Source of the DNA: Spirochaetota bacterium
GTDB taxonomy: Bacteria > Spirochaetota > Spirochaetia > Treponematales > Treponemataceae
DNA length: 15,900 nucleotides
Direction: 5' to 3'
Assembly (NCBI GenBank): GCA_023393015.1
Contig: JAEWMY010000020.1
Location: forward strand, 1 to 15,900
The notes under the pieces are model-generated. The model was given only the letters and a program-made list of their open reading frames with translations. It ran no database searches and was not told where the DNA came from. Shown here piece after piece: positions 7,286-13,243 of this stretch (positions within the stretch are counted from its first letter, which is position 1; each line of letters begins with the position of its first letter). Position numbers and translations under genes: made by a program.

Positions 7286-7314
7286 ACTATACGTCTCTTT
7301 TCCCCCGGAGTCAA
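7286..7314 (-). promoter_or_regulatory. Promoter of the copA-copZ-csoR operon
   Basis: The minus strand shows -35 TTGACT (7309-7314) and -10 TATAGT (7286-7291) with the ideal 17-bp spacing. Transcription would start near 7279, about 43 nt before the TTG start codon, placing the G/C palindrome just after the start site. Confidence 0.8.
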
Positions 7315-7359
7315 GTATTTATCTCCATTTTATCCAGTTGCGATATCGGTTTTTTATTA

Positions 7360-7389
7360 TTGACTATTTGATATTATAGCATGTATAAT
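7360..7389 (+). promoter_or_regulatory. Promoter of the padR operon
   Basis: The plus strand shows -35 TTGACT (7360-7365) and a consensus -10 TATAAT (7384-7389) with 18-bp spacing, about 35 bp before the padR ATG. It lies in an AT-rich island and is back to back with the copper promoter. Confidence 0.78.
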
Positions 7390-7391
7390 AT
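7371..7391. promoter_or_regulatory. Inverted repeat over the padR -10 box, candidate autoregulatory operator
   Basis: ATATTATA (7371-7378) and TATAATAT (7384-7391) form a perfect 8-bp inverted repeat with the spacer GCATG. The right arm contains the entire -10 element, so a bound protein would block RNA polymerase. PadR-family repressors usually regulate their own promoters through such dyads, which makes the PadR protein encoded next door the likely ligand. This is inferred from position and symmetry only. Confidence 0.55.
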
Positions 7392-7424
7392 TATCAGATT
7401 CAGGACAACGGAGGCGGAAACGCG

Positions 7425-7730
7425 ATGCTTTTTTCGATTAATTCCGGACTTCTTGACGCTTGCGTTCTGGCGATTCTCTCCCGAGGGGACGAATACGGCT
7501 ATCGCCTCACGCAGGAAGTGAAGGAAGTCATGACGATCTCCGAATCGACGCTGTATCCGGTCCTTCGTCGCCTGCAAAAAAACGGCTGGCTTACGACCTA
7601 TGATCAGCCGTTTCAGGGACGCAACAGAAGATACTATCACATAACCGACGAGGGTCGGGCGCAACACGCCCTGCATCTCGAAGAATGGAAAGACTATAGA
7701 GCCCGTATCGAGGGCATCTTCAGGGGGTAA
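7425..7730 (+). CDS. PadR-family winged-helix transcriptional regulator
   Basis: A 101-residue cytoplasmic DNA-binding protein of the short PadR type (winged helix plus a short C-terminal dimerisation helix). The family signature is clear: GLLDACVLAILSRGDEYGYRL (8-28), the recognition region SESTLYPVLRRLQKNGWL (39-56), and the wing GRNRRYYHITDEG (65-77). ATG at 7425 is preceded by GGAGG at 7410-7414. It is followed after seven bases by a DUF1700 membrane protein and then a DUF4097 protein. This three-gene arrangement recurs in bacteria, with PadR controlling the envelope proteins downstream. The inducer is unknown. The protein probably represses its own promoter. Confidence 0.93.
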   Translation: MLFSINSGLLDACVLAILSRGDEYGYRLTQEVKEVMTISESTLYPVLRRLQKNGWLTTYDQPFQGRNRRYYHITDEGRAQHALHLEEWKDYRARIEGIFRG

Positions 7731-7737
7731 GACGACG

Positions 7738-8310
7738 ATGACACGAAGGGAATTCATGCGCGAGCTCGCCGAGCGACTCGCGCGACTGCCTCCGGACGAG
7801 CGGGAAAGCGCGCTCTCCTATTACGAGGAATATTTCGACGAGGCCGGGCCCGACCGCGAGGCGGAGGTCATTCGGGAACTCGGAAGCCCGCACGCGGTGG
7901 CCTCTCGCATACTGGCGGATCACGCCATCAAGGAAGCGCGCAGGGCTCCGTACAACCCCGGAAAGGGACTGTCGGCGATATGGTTCGTCCTGCTCGCGCT
8001 CGTGGCGGCGCCGATCGCCCTGCCGGTCGTGTTCGGGGCCGTCGGCCTCGTCGTCACGATCGTTGCCGTCGCGATAGCGGTATGCGCGGGGGCGATCGGT
8101 CTCGTGGTCGGCGGAATAGCGCTCTTCGTCGGCGGTTTCGCCGGGCTCTTCGCGAATCCGGCGGGAGCGCTCATACTCTTCGGCGCGGCCTTCCTGCTCT
8201 GGGGTATCGGGAAGATCGCCTTCGCGGTAATCGGCGCGGTGCTTTCGATACTCGGGCAGACGGTATCCTGGCTTTTCGGCCGCGCACGTGGAGGTTCGTA
8301 TGGCAAATAA
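7738..8310 (+). CDS. DUF1700 (HAAS-domain) multi-pass membrane protein
   Basis: A 190-residue membrane protein. Residues 1-70 form a soluble helical HAAS domain with the typical opening MTRREFMRELAERL, the segment ESALSYYEEYFDEAG (22-36) and VIRELGSPHAVASRIL (44-59). Residues 78 to about 182 are almost entirely hydrophobic and glycine-rich, enough for three or four membrane helices. DUF1700 proteins occur beside PadR regulators and are thought to sit in the membrane as signalling or anchoring partners of DUF4097 proteins; the biochemical role is not established. It starts seven bases after the padR stop and its end overlaps the next start by 11 bases, so the three genes are one transcription unit. 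Confidence 0.88.
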   Translation: MTRREFMRELAERLARLPPDERESALSYYEEYFDEAGPDREAEVIRELGSPHAVASRILADHAIKEARRAPYNPGKGLSAIWFVLLALVAAPIALPVVFGAVGLVVTIVAVAIAVCAGAIGLVVGGIALFVGGFAGLFANPAGALILFGAAFLLWGIGKIAFAVIGAVLSILGQTVSWLFGRARGGSYGK

Positions 8311-9172
8311 CTACGCGGGGCGCGGACTGGCGCGCGGATTCTTCCTCATATGCATCGGCATCGTACTGGTCGCGATCGGGCTTTCTCTCGGGGGAAAGCT
8401 GGATTTGGGCGGATGGCCGTTCGGCGCGCGCGCGACGTGGGAATGGGGCGACGGGGACAAGGTAGAGGACGTCGGGGAGATCGCCCGGGACTTGTCGTCG
8501 GAAACCGCTGAACTCGTCGTCGAGCTCAAGGCCGCGAACCTTGTCGTCAAAACCGGTTCCGAGGCCGCGGTTCGCGCGACCGACGTAAACGTCTCGACGA
8601 TGACCCTTGAACAGGACGGGGATACGTTCCGCGTTCGGGAAAAAGAATGGCGCAACTCGATACGGTTCGGAAAGGACGCTATTCGCCCGCGGATCGAGAT
8701 CACGCTCCCGGATGGAGCGCCGCTCAAGCGCGTCAAGATATCTGTGGGCGCGGGATCGCTCGAACTGACGGGCATCGACGCGGAGCGTCTCGAGATCGAG
8801 ACCGGAGCGGGCTCCGTGCGCGGCGCGCGCGTATCGGCGCGGGAGGCGGAGATCGAGACCGGGGCGGGCTCCATCGACTTTGCGGACGCGCGGCTTCACG
8901 ACGCGCGCATACGCACCGGCGCCGGTAAGTGCGCCCTTTCGGGAACGCTGACGGGTTCCTCTTCGATAGACACCGGAGCCGGCAAGGTGGAGCTCGCGTT
9001 GAACGCGGACCGTAACGACTATCGCGTGGAATACGCCCGGGGCATCGGCTCGGTTCGGATCGGGTCCGAGGAATTCGCCGGGGTCGGCAACGGAAGCGTC
9101 GGCGCGGTCGACGCGCCGAATCGACTGAGCATCCAAACAGGAATCGGAGCGGTGACCGTTTCGTTTCGGTAG
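8300..9172 (+). CDS. DUF4097-family membrane-anchored beta-solenoid protein
   Basis: A 290-residue protein with a single N-terminal membrane helix (about 11-32, GFFLICIGIVLVAIGLSLGG) followed by a soluble domain, probably on the outer face of the membrane. Residues 65-285 are short beta-strand repeats of the DUF4097 'putative adhesin' type. Five GAG turns, at residues 150, 169, 188, 207 and 226, recur exactly every 19 residues, in contexts such as IETGAGSV, IETGAGSI, IRTGAGKC and IDTGAGKV; degenerate GIG turns follow at 248 and 281. This implies a regular right- or left-handed beta-solenoid. ATG 8300 is chosen because GGAGG (8290-8294) is five bases upstream; an in-frame GTG at 8288 has no such site. 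Function unknown; an envelope-stress or surface role is inferred from its operon partners. Confidence 0.85.
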   Translation: MANNYAGRGLARGFFLICIGIVLVAIGLSLGGKLDLGGWPFGARATWEWGDGDKVEDVGEIARDLSSETAELVVELKAANLVVKTGSEAAVRATDVNVSTMTLEQDGDTFRVREKEWRNSIRFGKDAIRPRIEITLPDGAPLKRVKISVGAGSLELTGIDAERLEIETGAGSVRGARVSAREAEIETGAGSIDFADARLHDARIRTGAGKCALSGTLTGSSSIDTGAGKVELALNADRNDYRVEYARGIGSVRIGSEEFAGVGNGSVGAVDAPNRLSIQTGIGAVTVSFR

Positions 9173-9205
9173 TCGTGATCGGTAGTCATTATCGGTAGTA
9201 GATAG
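9167..9205 (+). repeat. Three near-tandem 13-bp repeats at the end of the DUF4097 gene
   Basis: Units start at 9167, 9180 and 9193, each beginning CGGTAGT, with an A/T-rich tail (CGTGAT, CATTAT, AGATAG). The first unit contains the stop codon TAG of the DUF4097 gene, so the tract reads as a small duplication in the 3' untranslated region. In-frame TAG codons are repeated downstream, which would make termination robust. Confidence 0.6.
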
Positions 9206-9220
9206 AAGGCTTATTTATCA

Positions 9221-9263
9221 ACGGGTCGGGTGCAATAGTATGCATTCGACCCGTATTTTTTTT
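9221..9263 (+). terminator. Intrinsic terminator of the padR-DUF1700-DUF4097 operon
   Basis: The stem arms ACGGGTCG (9221-9228) and CGACCCGT (9247-9254) pair perfectly and can be extended inward by GGTGCA with TGCATT (two G-U pairs) to a 14-bp stem with a six-base loop. Eight T residues follow at 9256-9263. This is a textbook Rho-independent terminator on the plus strand. Confidence 0.93.
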
Positions 9264-9567
9264 GCATACTCAGTCGCTTTGACTTGATTCATTTCCGTTC
9301 TGCCTTTTTACTGTCATTACGTCGCCCCGCGACGGGTCGACGGCACTACCGCCGGCATCGCTGACCTGAGTTCAATCCGGGAAAGCGGGTGTTCGTAAGG
9401 ACGCGATTCATACCCCACGTAAAGATACCTATCTTCACCTCTCCGGAGCGGGGCATCATGATCCTCGTCGTAGAGCAGAACCCGCGGGTCAAGAAGGCGT
9501 ATCTCGGGGGATAAGAGCGTTCCGTCGGACGGCCGGCGGAGTGCCGCGGGCCGGAATCGCGCCCGAC
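9264..9567. other. About 300 bp between convergent operons with no convincing gene
   Basis: After the terminator there is a short AT-rich stretch (to about 9315), then GC-rich sequence up to the stop codon of the LeuA/NifV-type gene. A minus-strand frame stays open from 9595 to 9317 (92 codons, GTG start). It contains segments such as GEDRYLYVGYESRPYEHPL that look more like protein than random shadow, but its start lies inside the synthase gene with only a weak ribosome site and I recognise no family. It may be a decayed gene remnant. No tRNA, repeat array or mobile-element end was seen here. Confidence 0.4.
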
Positions 9568-11169
9568 TTACTGGTCGCGGTCGCGACCGAGCCACTTTTC
9601 CGCGAGCTCGGCGTTGGCGAAATCGACGAGGCAGACGACGAGCAGGACGCCCGGCGAGGATCCGCGACGCTCGGTCGCGTGAAGTCGCCCGCGGGTCTCC
9701 GCGGCAATATTCTCCCCGGCGTACGAGCGGGCGGCCTCCAGGTACACACGCGCTCCGTCACCGTAACCCGTTACCGAGAACACCCGTACGGACAAATCCA
9801 TGTCGAACAGGGCGCGGACGAGGTCGCGCGCGGCGTCGACAAGGCTCCCGGAGGCGGCCTCCGCCCGCTTGGTCTCGGTAACGCGCGCGCCGGCCGACGC
9901 GCCGTCGAAAAGGCTCACGGTCGCCGACAGCGCGTGCCGGGCGACGCCGTTCCCGTCAACCTCCGTCACGGCGGAAATCCGTTCCGGCATCCATACGGGC
10001 GACTCGATCTCGCCCCCCGCCCGGAGGGACGCGAGGAATTCCGTTATGCCGCACGACGCGCCGCGACGCTTGACGCGCAGGAGGGCCGCGCCCGCGAGCG
10101 ATTCGGCAAGCTCGATTCCCGCTATCTCGCGCGCGAAGTCGATGACCCCGCGCGTGCCGGAATGCGCGGAAAGGGCTATTCGGTGACGCGACGAAAACGA
10201 GGAACGCGAGCGAGGCGAATACGTGTCCGCGTCGCGCGAAAGTCCCTGCTGGTGCATCCCGGAGGCGTGAGCCCGGGCGTTCGTCCCGACAACCGGCTTG
10301 AAAGGCGAGGGGGCGACGGCGAGGGCGAGGGAGACGGTATCAACGAGCGGGACGAGAGATTCGGGACGCACGGACGTAGTCGCGCCGTAGAGATCGGGCC
10401 GCGCGAGCAGGTTCGCGACGAGCTCCTCGAGCGCGGCGTTGCCGCTCCGCTCTCCGACACCGCCGACGGTAACCTCGGCCTGCGCGCAGCCCGCGCGCAC
10501 GGCGGCGAGCGTGTTGGCGAGCGCGAGGCCCATGTCGTCGTGCGCGTGGATCCCGAGCAGGGTCGCGCCGTCCCGTATGGCGGGAATCTCCGAAACGAGC
10601 TTCGCGACGAGACGCGCCGTCTCCTCGGGAGCGGCGTACCCCACGGTATCGGCGAGGTTGATGACGCCGACGCCGAGGTCGCAGGCCAACTCGCAATACT
10701 CGAGCAGGAAAGCGGGATCGGCCCGGGTCGCGTCCTCGGCTCCGAGCTCGATCTCGAAGGCGTACTCGCGAGCGACCTCGAGCGCGACTCTCACGCGGTT
10801 CAGGACCTCCGCCCGGTCGGAGCCGAGGCGGGCGCGCATGTGAAGGTCGCTTACGGGAAGCGTCAGGTGAAGCATACCGCGCCGCGCTCGCGCCAGCGTC
10901 GAGGCCGCGAGCCTGATTTCGGACGGAATCGTCCGGCACATGACGGACACCGTCGCGCGCGAGCATTCTCCCGCGATCGCCTCGCACGCCTTCGCCTCGG
11001 CCCGGGAAGACGCGGGGAAGCCCGCCTCGACGACGTCCACCCCGGCCTCGTCGAGAAGCCGCGCGATGCGTACCTTGTCGTCGAACGAAAACGACCCGCA
11101 GGCCGACTGGTCGCCGTCCCGCAGGGTCGTATCAAGGATTCGCAAGGGTCTCGCGGGACCCCACGTCAC
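9568..11169 (-). CDS. LeuA/NifV-family alpha-acyltransferase (2-isopropylmalate or homocitrate synthase) with C-terminal regulatory domain
   Basis: A 533-residue Claisen-condensing enzyme joining acetyl-CoA to a 2-keto acid. The TIM barrel (about 1-280) opens with LDTTLRDGDQ (12-21), has EAGFP (48-52) as in 2-isopropylmalate synthase, LPVSD (104-108) as in NifV, AEDATRAD (144-151), the metal site HAHDDMG (208-214) and GERSGNAALEE (239-249). AHASGMHQQG (300-309) is the usual linker. Residues about 390-515 resemble the LeuA allosteric dimer domain. HAHDD rather than HxHND favours homocitrate synthase, and the nearby nifB and mod genes fit that; the LeuA-type tail favours isopropylmalate or citramalate synthase. 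The start is GTG at 11169, with GGGAG at 11177-11181. It overlaps the upstream stop as GTGA; the TTG at 11193 is less likely. Confidence 0.85.
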   Translation of the reverse strand: MTWGPARPLRILDTTLRDGDQSACGSFSFDDKVRIARLLDEAGVDVVEAGFPASSRAEAKACEAIAGECSRATVSVMCRTIPSEIRLAASTLARARRGMLHLTLPVSDLHMRARLGSDRAEVLNRVRVALEVAREYAFEIELGAEDATRADPAFLLEYCELACDLGVGVINLADTVGYAAPEETARLVAKLVSEIPAIRDGATLLGIHAHDDMGLALANTLAAVRAGCAQAEVTVGGVGERSGNAALEELVANLLARPDLYGATTSVRPESLVPLVDTVSLALAVAPSPFKPVVGTNARAHASGMHQQGLSRDADTYSPRSRSSFSSRHRIALSAHSGTRGVIDFAREIAGIELAESLAGAALLRVKRRGASCGITEFLASLRAGGEIESPVWMPERISAVTEVDGNGVARHALSATVSLFDGASAGARVTETKRAEAASGSLVDAARDLVRALFDMDLSVRVFSVTGYGDGARVYLEAARSYAGENIAAETRGRLHATERRGSSPGVLLVVCLVDFANAELAEKWLGRDRDQ

Positions 11170-11606
11170 GCGCCGTCTCCCGATTCGCCCCAACCCGTCC
11201 GGTCAGAGCCGACGGGTTCCTCGAGATCATCCCTCGCGAGCGAGGCGAGCTCGGACAGGGTAGCGAGATACTCGTCCCGCTCCCCCGCGGTCGTCTCGTC
11301 GGCGCGAACGGGCGCGAACGGGCAGAGCAGTTCGAGCCCGTCAAGGCGCCGAAGGGAGGACACGAGGCCTTCGGAGATAGGGATAAACGAACGCGCCTCG
11401 GCGGAAAGGTCGGTCAGCGTATGACCGTGAGGAAGGAGGCCGCGACGGGCGAAAAGCGCCATGAAGTACTTTTCCGCGCTCATCGCCGCGATGTTTCGCG
11501 TAAGCGAGGGGGTGAAGATTTCGGGACGACGTACGCTTCCTTGCGCGGTTTTTTGCAGGGCCGTAGCTTCCCGATAGCAGGCCCTCCAGTATGGAAGGTC
11601 TTTCAT
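11166..11606 (-). CDS. HEPN-like helical protein upstream of the LeuA/NifV-type synthase
   Basis: A 146-residue, mostly helical cytoplasmic protein. The central segment AAMSAEKYFMALFARRGLLPHGHTL (40-64) resembles the HEPN pattern in which a helix carrying EK..xA is followed by R-x4-H; here R55 and H60, with H62 close by. In other HEPN proteins R-x4-6-H is the ribonuclease active site, and many are toxins or nucleotide-processing partners, but no antitoxin or nucleotidyltransferase (MNT) gene is next to it. The last 50 residues are acidic and probably flexible. The ATG at 11606 has no Shine-Dalgarno and coincides with the predicted transcription start. Its TGA overlaps the synthase start, so the two proteins are likely made in linked amounts. 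The HEPN assignment is by eye only. Confidence 0.6.
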   Translation of the reverse strand: MKDLPYWRACYREATALQKTAQGSVRRPEIFTPSLTRNIAAMSAEKYFMALFARRGLLPHGHTLTDLSAEARSFIPISEGLVSSLRRLDGLELLCPFAPVRADETTAGERDEYLATLSELASLARDDLEEPVGSDRTGWGESGDGA

Positions 11607-11612
11607 GAGTGT

Positions 11613-11641
11613 ACTGTACGCGGAAATCGCTCGATTGTCAA
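11613..11641 (-). promoter_or_regulatory. Promoter of the HEPN-synthase operon, predicted leaderless
   Basis: On the minus strand, a perfect -35 TTGACA (11636-11641) lies 17 bp from -10 TACAGT (11613-11618). Six bases, ACACTC, then lead directly to the ATG at 11606, so transcription is expected to begin at or within a base or two of the start codon. There is no ribosome binding site between them. Confidence 0.72.
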
Positions 11642-11690
11642 TATTTATGCACTTTTAATCGACTTTTTCGCATATTCTTGCAATTTCGTC

Positions 11691-11719
11691 TTGACGAAAC
11701 AGCGAATATTTCCTATCTT
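11691..11719 (+). promoter_or_regulatory. Promoter of the modABC operon
   Basis: The plus strand shows -35 TTGACG (11691-11696) and -10 TATCTT (11714-11719) with 17-bp spacing. The predicted start near 11726 gives a leader of about 78 nt ahead of modA, nearly all of it occupied by the hairpin at 11750-11782. Confidence 0.65.
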
Positions 11720-11749
11720 CGGGCTGACAGAAGGCAGCAACGGGCAAAG

Positions 11750-11782
11750 ACGCGCGGTACATGGGTATCGCGCGTTTTTTTT
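11750..11782 (+). terminator. Intrinsic terminator in the modA leader, possible attenuator
   Basis: ACGCGCGGTAC (11750-11760) pairs with GTATCGCGCGT (11765-11775) over eleven positions, one of them G-U, around an ATGG loop. Eight T residues follow (11775-11782). It ends only 21 bp before the modA ATG and lies between the mod promoter and the mod ribosome binding site. It would therefore stop mod transcripts unless bypassed, or end a short separate RNA. Confidence 0.85.
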
Positions 11783-11803
11783 CTCGTAGATAAAGGAGGT
11801 GAT

Positions 11804-12577
11804 ATGAAGATTCAGGCGACATTGATCGCCGCGCTCTTCGCCATGGCGCGCCTCGCGGCCGCGGGTTCGGAAGATACCGCGGGTAACGCGCCGACGGAGA
11901 TCCTCGTGGGGGCGGGAGCGGGACTGACGTCCGTCCTCGCCGAACTTGGCGAGCTGTACGGGAAAGCCCTTCCGGGCGTGCGGATCGTCAACACCTTCGC
12001 CTCTTCGGGCTCGCTCGCGGGACAGATCGAGCGGGGAGCCCCGATAGACGTGTTTATCCCCGCGAGCGAGGAACAGATGGACTCGCTCGCGGCAAAGGGC
12101 CTCGTGGACGCGGAGAGCAGGCGTATCGTCGTCTCGACGACACTCGCCCTCGTCGTAAAAAAAAGTTCGAGCGGCATCACCTCGTTCGCCGATCTCGCCA
12201 CCGACCGCGTATCGAGGATCGCTCTCGGGGAGCCGTCGAGCGTTCCCGCGGGCAAGTACGCCGAACAAACGCTGGCGTTTCTCGGCATTCTCGAGACGGC
12301 CCGGACTAAGGCGGTGTACGCTAAAGACGTCAGGCAAGCGGCCGCCTGGGTAGCCGCCGGCGAGGCGGACGCCGCGCTCGCCTATCCGACTGCCCTGTCC
12401 GGGATGGACGTGAAGGTAGTCGCACTCGCGCCGAAGGGAAGCCACTCTCCGGTACGCTTTCCCGGCGCCGTCGTCTCGGCGAGCGAACGGGCGCGGGAGG
12501 CCCGCGCGTATCTCGATTGGCTCTCCTCCCCGGAAGCGAAGGCGGTGTTCGTCCGGAACGGATACGCCGCCGAATAG
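11804..12577 (+). CDS. modA: Molybdate ABC transporter substrate-binding protein
   Basis: A 257-residue exported protein that captures molybdate (or tungstate) outside the cytoplasmic membrane and delivers it to ModB. A signal peptide is visible at 1-21 (MKIQATLIAALFAMARLAAA), without a lipobox cysteine. The mature domain has the ModA pattern: ILVGAGAGLTSVLAELGELY, NTFASSGSLAGQIERGAPID (with the oxyanion-binding serines), VFIPASEEQMDSL, and later ALGEPSSVPAGKYAEQ and AYPTALSG. The ATG at 11804 is chosen because it is preceded by a near-perfect AAAGGAGGTGAT; the frame stays open further upstream but through the promoter and terminator. modB begins 12 bases downstream. Sulfate or tungstate specificity cannot be excluded from sequence alone. 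Confidence 0.95.
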   Translation: MKIQATLIAALFAMARLAAAGSEDTAGNAPTEILVGAGAGLTSVLAELGELYGKALPGVRIVNTFASSGSLAGQIERGAPIDVFIPASEEQMDSLAAKGLVDAESRRIVVSTTLALVVKKSSSGITSFADLATDRVSRIALGEPSSVPAGKYAEQTLAFLGILETARTKAVYAKDVRQAAAWVAAGEADAALAYPTALSGMDVKVVALAPKGSHSPVRFPGAVVSASERAREARAYLDWLSSPEAKAVFVRNGYAAE

Positions 12578-12589
12578 GATGTAAAAATA

Positions 12590-13243
12590 ATGGATTGGTC
12601 TCCGCTGGTCATATCGATAAAGACCTCGCTCGTCGGCACGGGACTCGCTTGCGTCTCGGGCGTAATGGCGGCGCGACTGGTAGCGCGACTGGGGGGACGA
12701 TCCAGGGCAGTACTTGACGGGGCGTTCACGCTCCCGATGGTACTGCCCCCGACGGTCGTCGGGTTTATCCTCCTGTCCGTTTTCGGACGGGCGGGCCCTG
12801 TCGGGGCGGCCCTCGAGGCGATCGGCGTTCGCCTCGTCTTCTCCTGGGGTGCCACGGTCATGGCCGCGTCGACTGTAGCCTTTCCGCTCGTGTACCGCAC
12901 GACGCTCGCCTCGTTCGACCATCTCGACCCTACGGTCATCGCCTCCGCGCGAACGCTCGGGCTCTCGGAACGCCGGATTTTTCTTTCGCTCATGCTTCCG
13001 CTCTCCTCGCCCGGCATCGTCGCGGGAACCGTGCTCGCGTTCGCGCGCGCGCTCGGGGAATTCGGGGCGACGCTCATGGTCGCGGGCAACATACCGGGTA
13101 AGACGCAGACGATCCCGATCGCCATCTATTTCGCGTCCGAAAGCGGAAGCATGGCGCGCGCGAGCCTTTGGGTCGCGGTGCTTTCGGGGATATCCTTTCT
13201 CGCGGTTCTCGCGATCAACACGAGCGGCAGGTCAGGCAGATGA
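12590..13243 (+). CDS. modB: Molybdate ABC transporter permease
   Basis: A 217-residue inner-membrane protein with about five membrane helices that forms the molybdate channel. TLPMVLPPTVVGFILL (47-62) is the signature of ModB/CysT-type permeases. The EAA coupling loop that contacts the ATPase is DPTVIASARTLGLSERRIF, followed by the helix start LPLSSPGIVAGTVLAFARALGEFG, which matches other ModB proteins closely. The ribosome binding site (AGGAT) is weak, suggesting that translation depends partly on ribosomes arriving from modA. The stop codon TGA overlaps the modC start codon as ATGA. Confidence 0.95.
   Translation: MDWSPLVISIKTSLVGTGLACVSGVMAARLVARLGGRSRAVLDGAFTLPMVLPPTVVGFILLSVFGRAGPVGAALEAIGVRLVFSWGATVMAASTVAFPLVYRTTLASFDHLDPTVIASARTLGLSERRIFLSLMLPLSSPGIVAGTVLAFARALGEFGATLMVAGNIPGKTQTIPIAIYFASESGSMARASLWVAVLSGISFLAVLAINTSGRSGR

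Noticed and set aside
9434..9516. Short plus-strand frame resembling the C-terminus of a LivF-type ABC ATPase
   Set aside because: Only about 18 codons (MILVVEQNPRVKKAYLGG) look similar, with no upstream ATPase motifs; most likely chance.
9317..9595. A 92-residue minus-strand protein at the end of the synthase gene
   Set aside because: Start lies inside the synthase gene with a weak ribosome site, no family recognised; kept only as a note on the intergenic stretch.
9541..11424. A 627-codon plus-strand open frame opposite the synthase
   Set aside because: Antisense shadow of the LeuA/NifV-type gene; composition is Arg/Gly-rich and no motif is present.
11720..11782. Signal recognition particle RNA in the modA leader
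   Set aside because: GAAGGCAGC and GACGCGCGG faintly recall the SRP core, but the tetraloop GGAA and the conserved asymmetric loop are absent and the predicted RNA is too short.
11640..11803. Molybdenum-cofactor riboswitch before modA
   Set aside because: I could not find a multi-stem structure with a conserved GNRA loop, and the promoter at 11691-11719 leaves too little RNA before the terminator. A covariance-model search would settle it.
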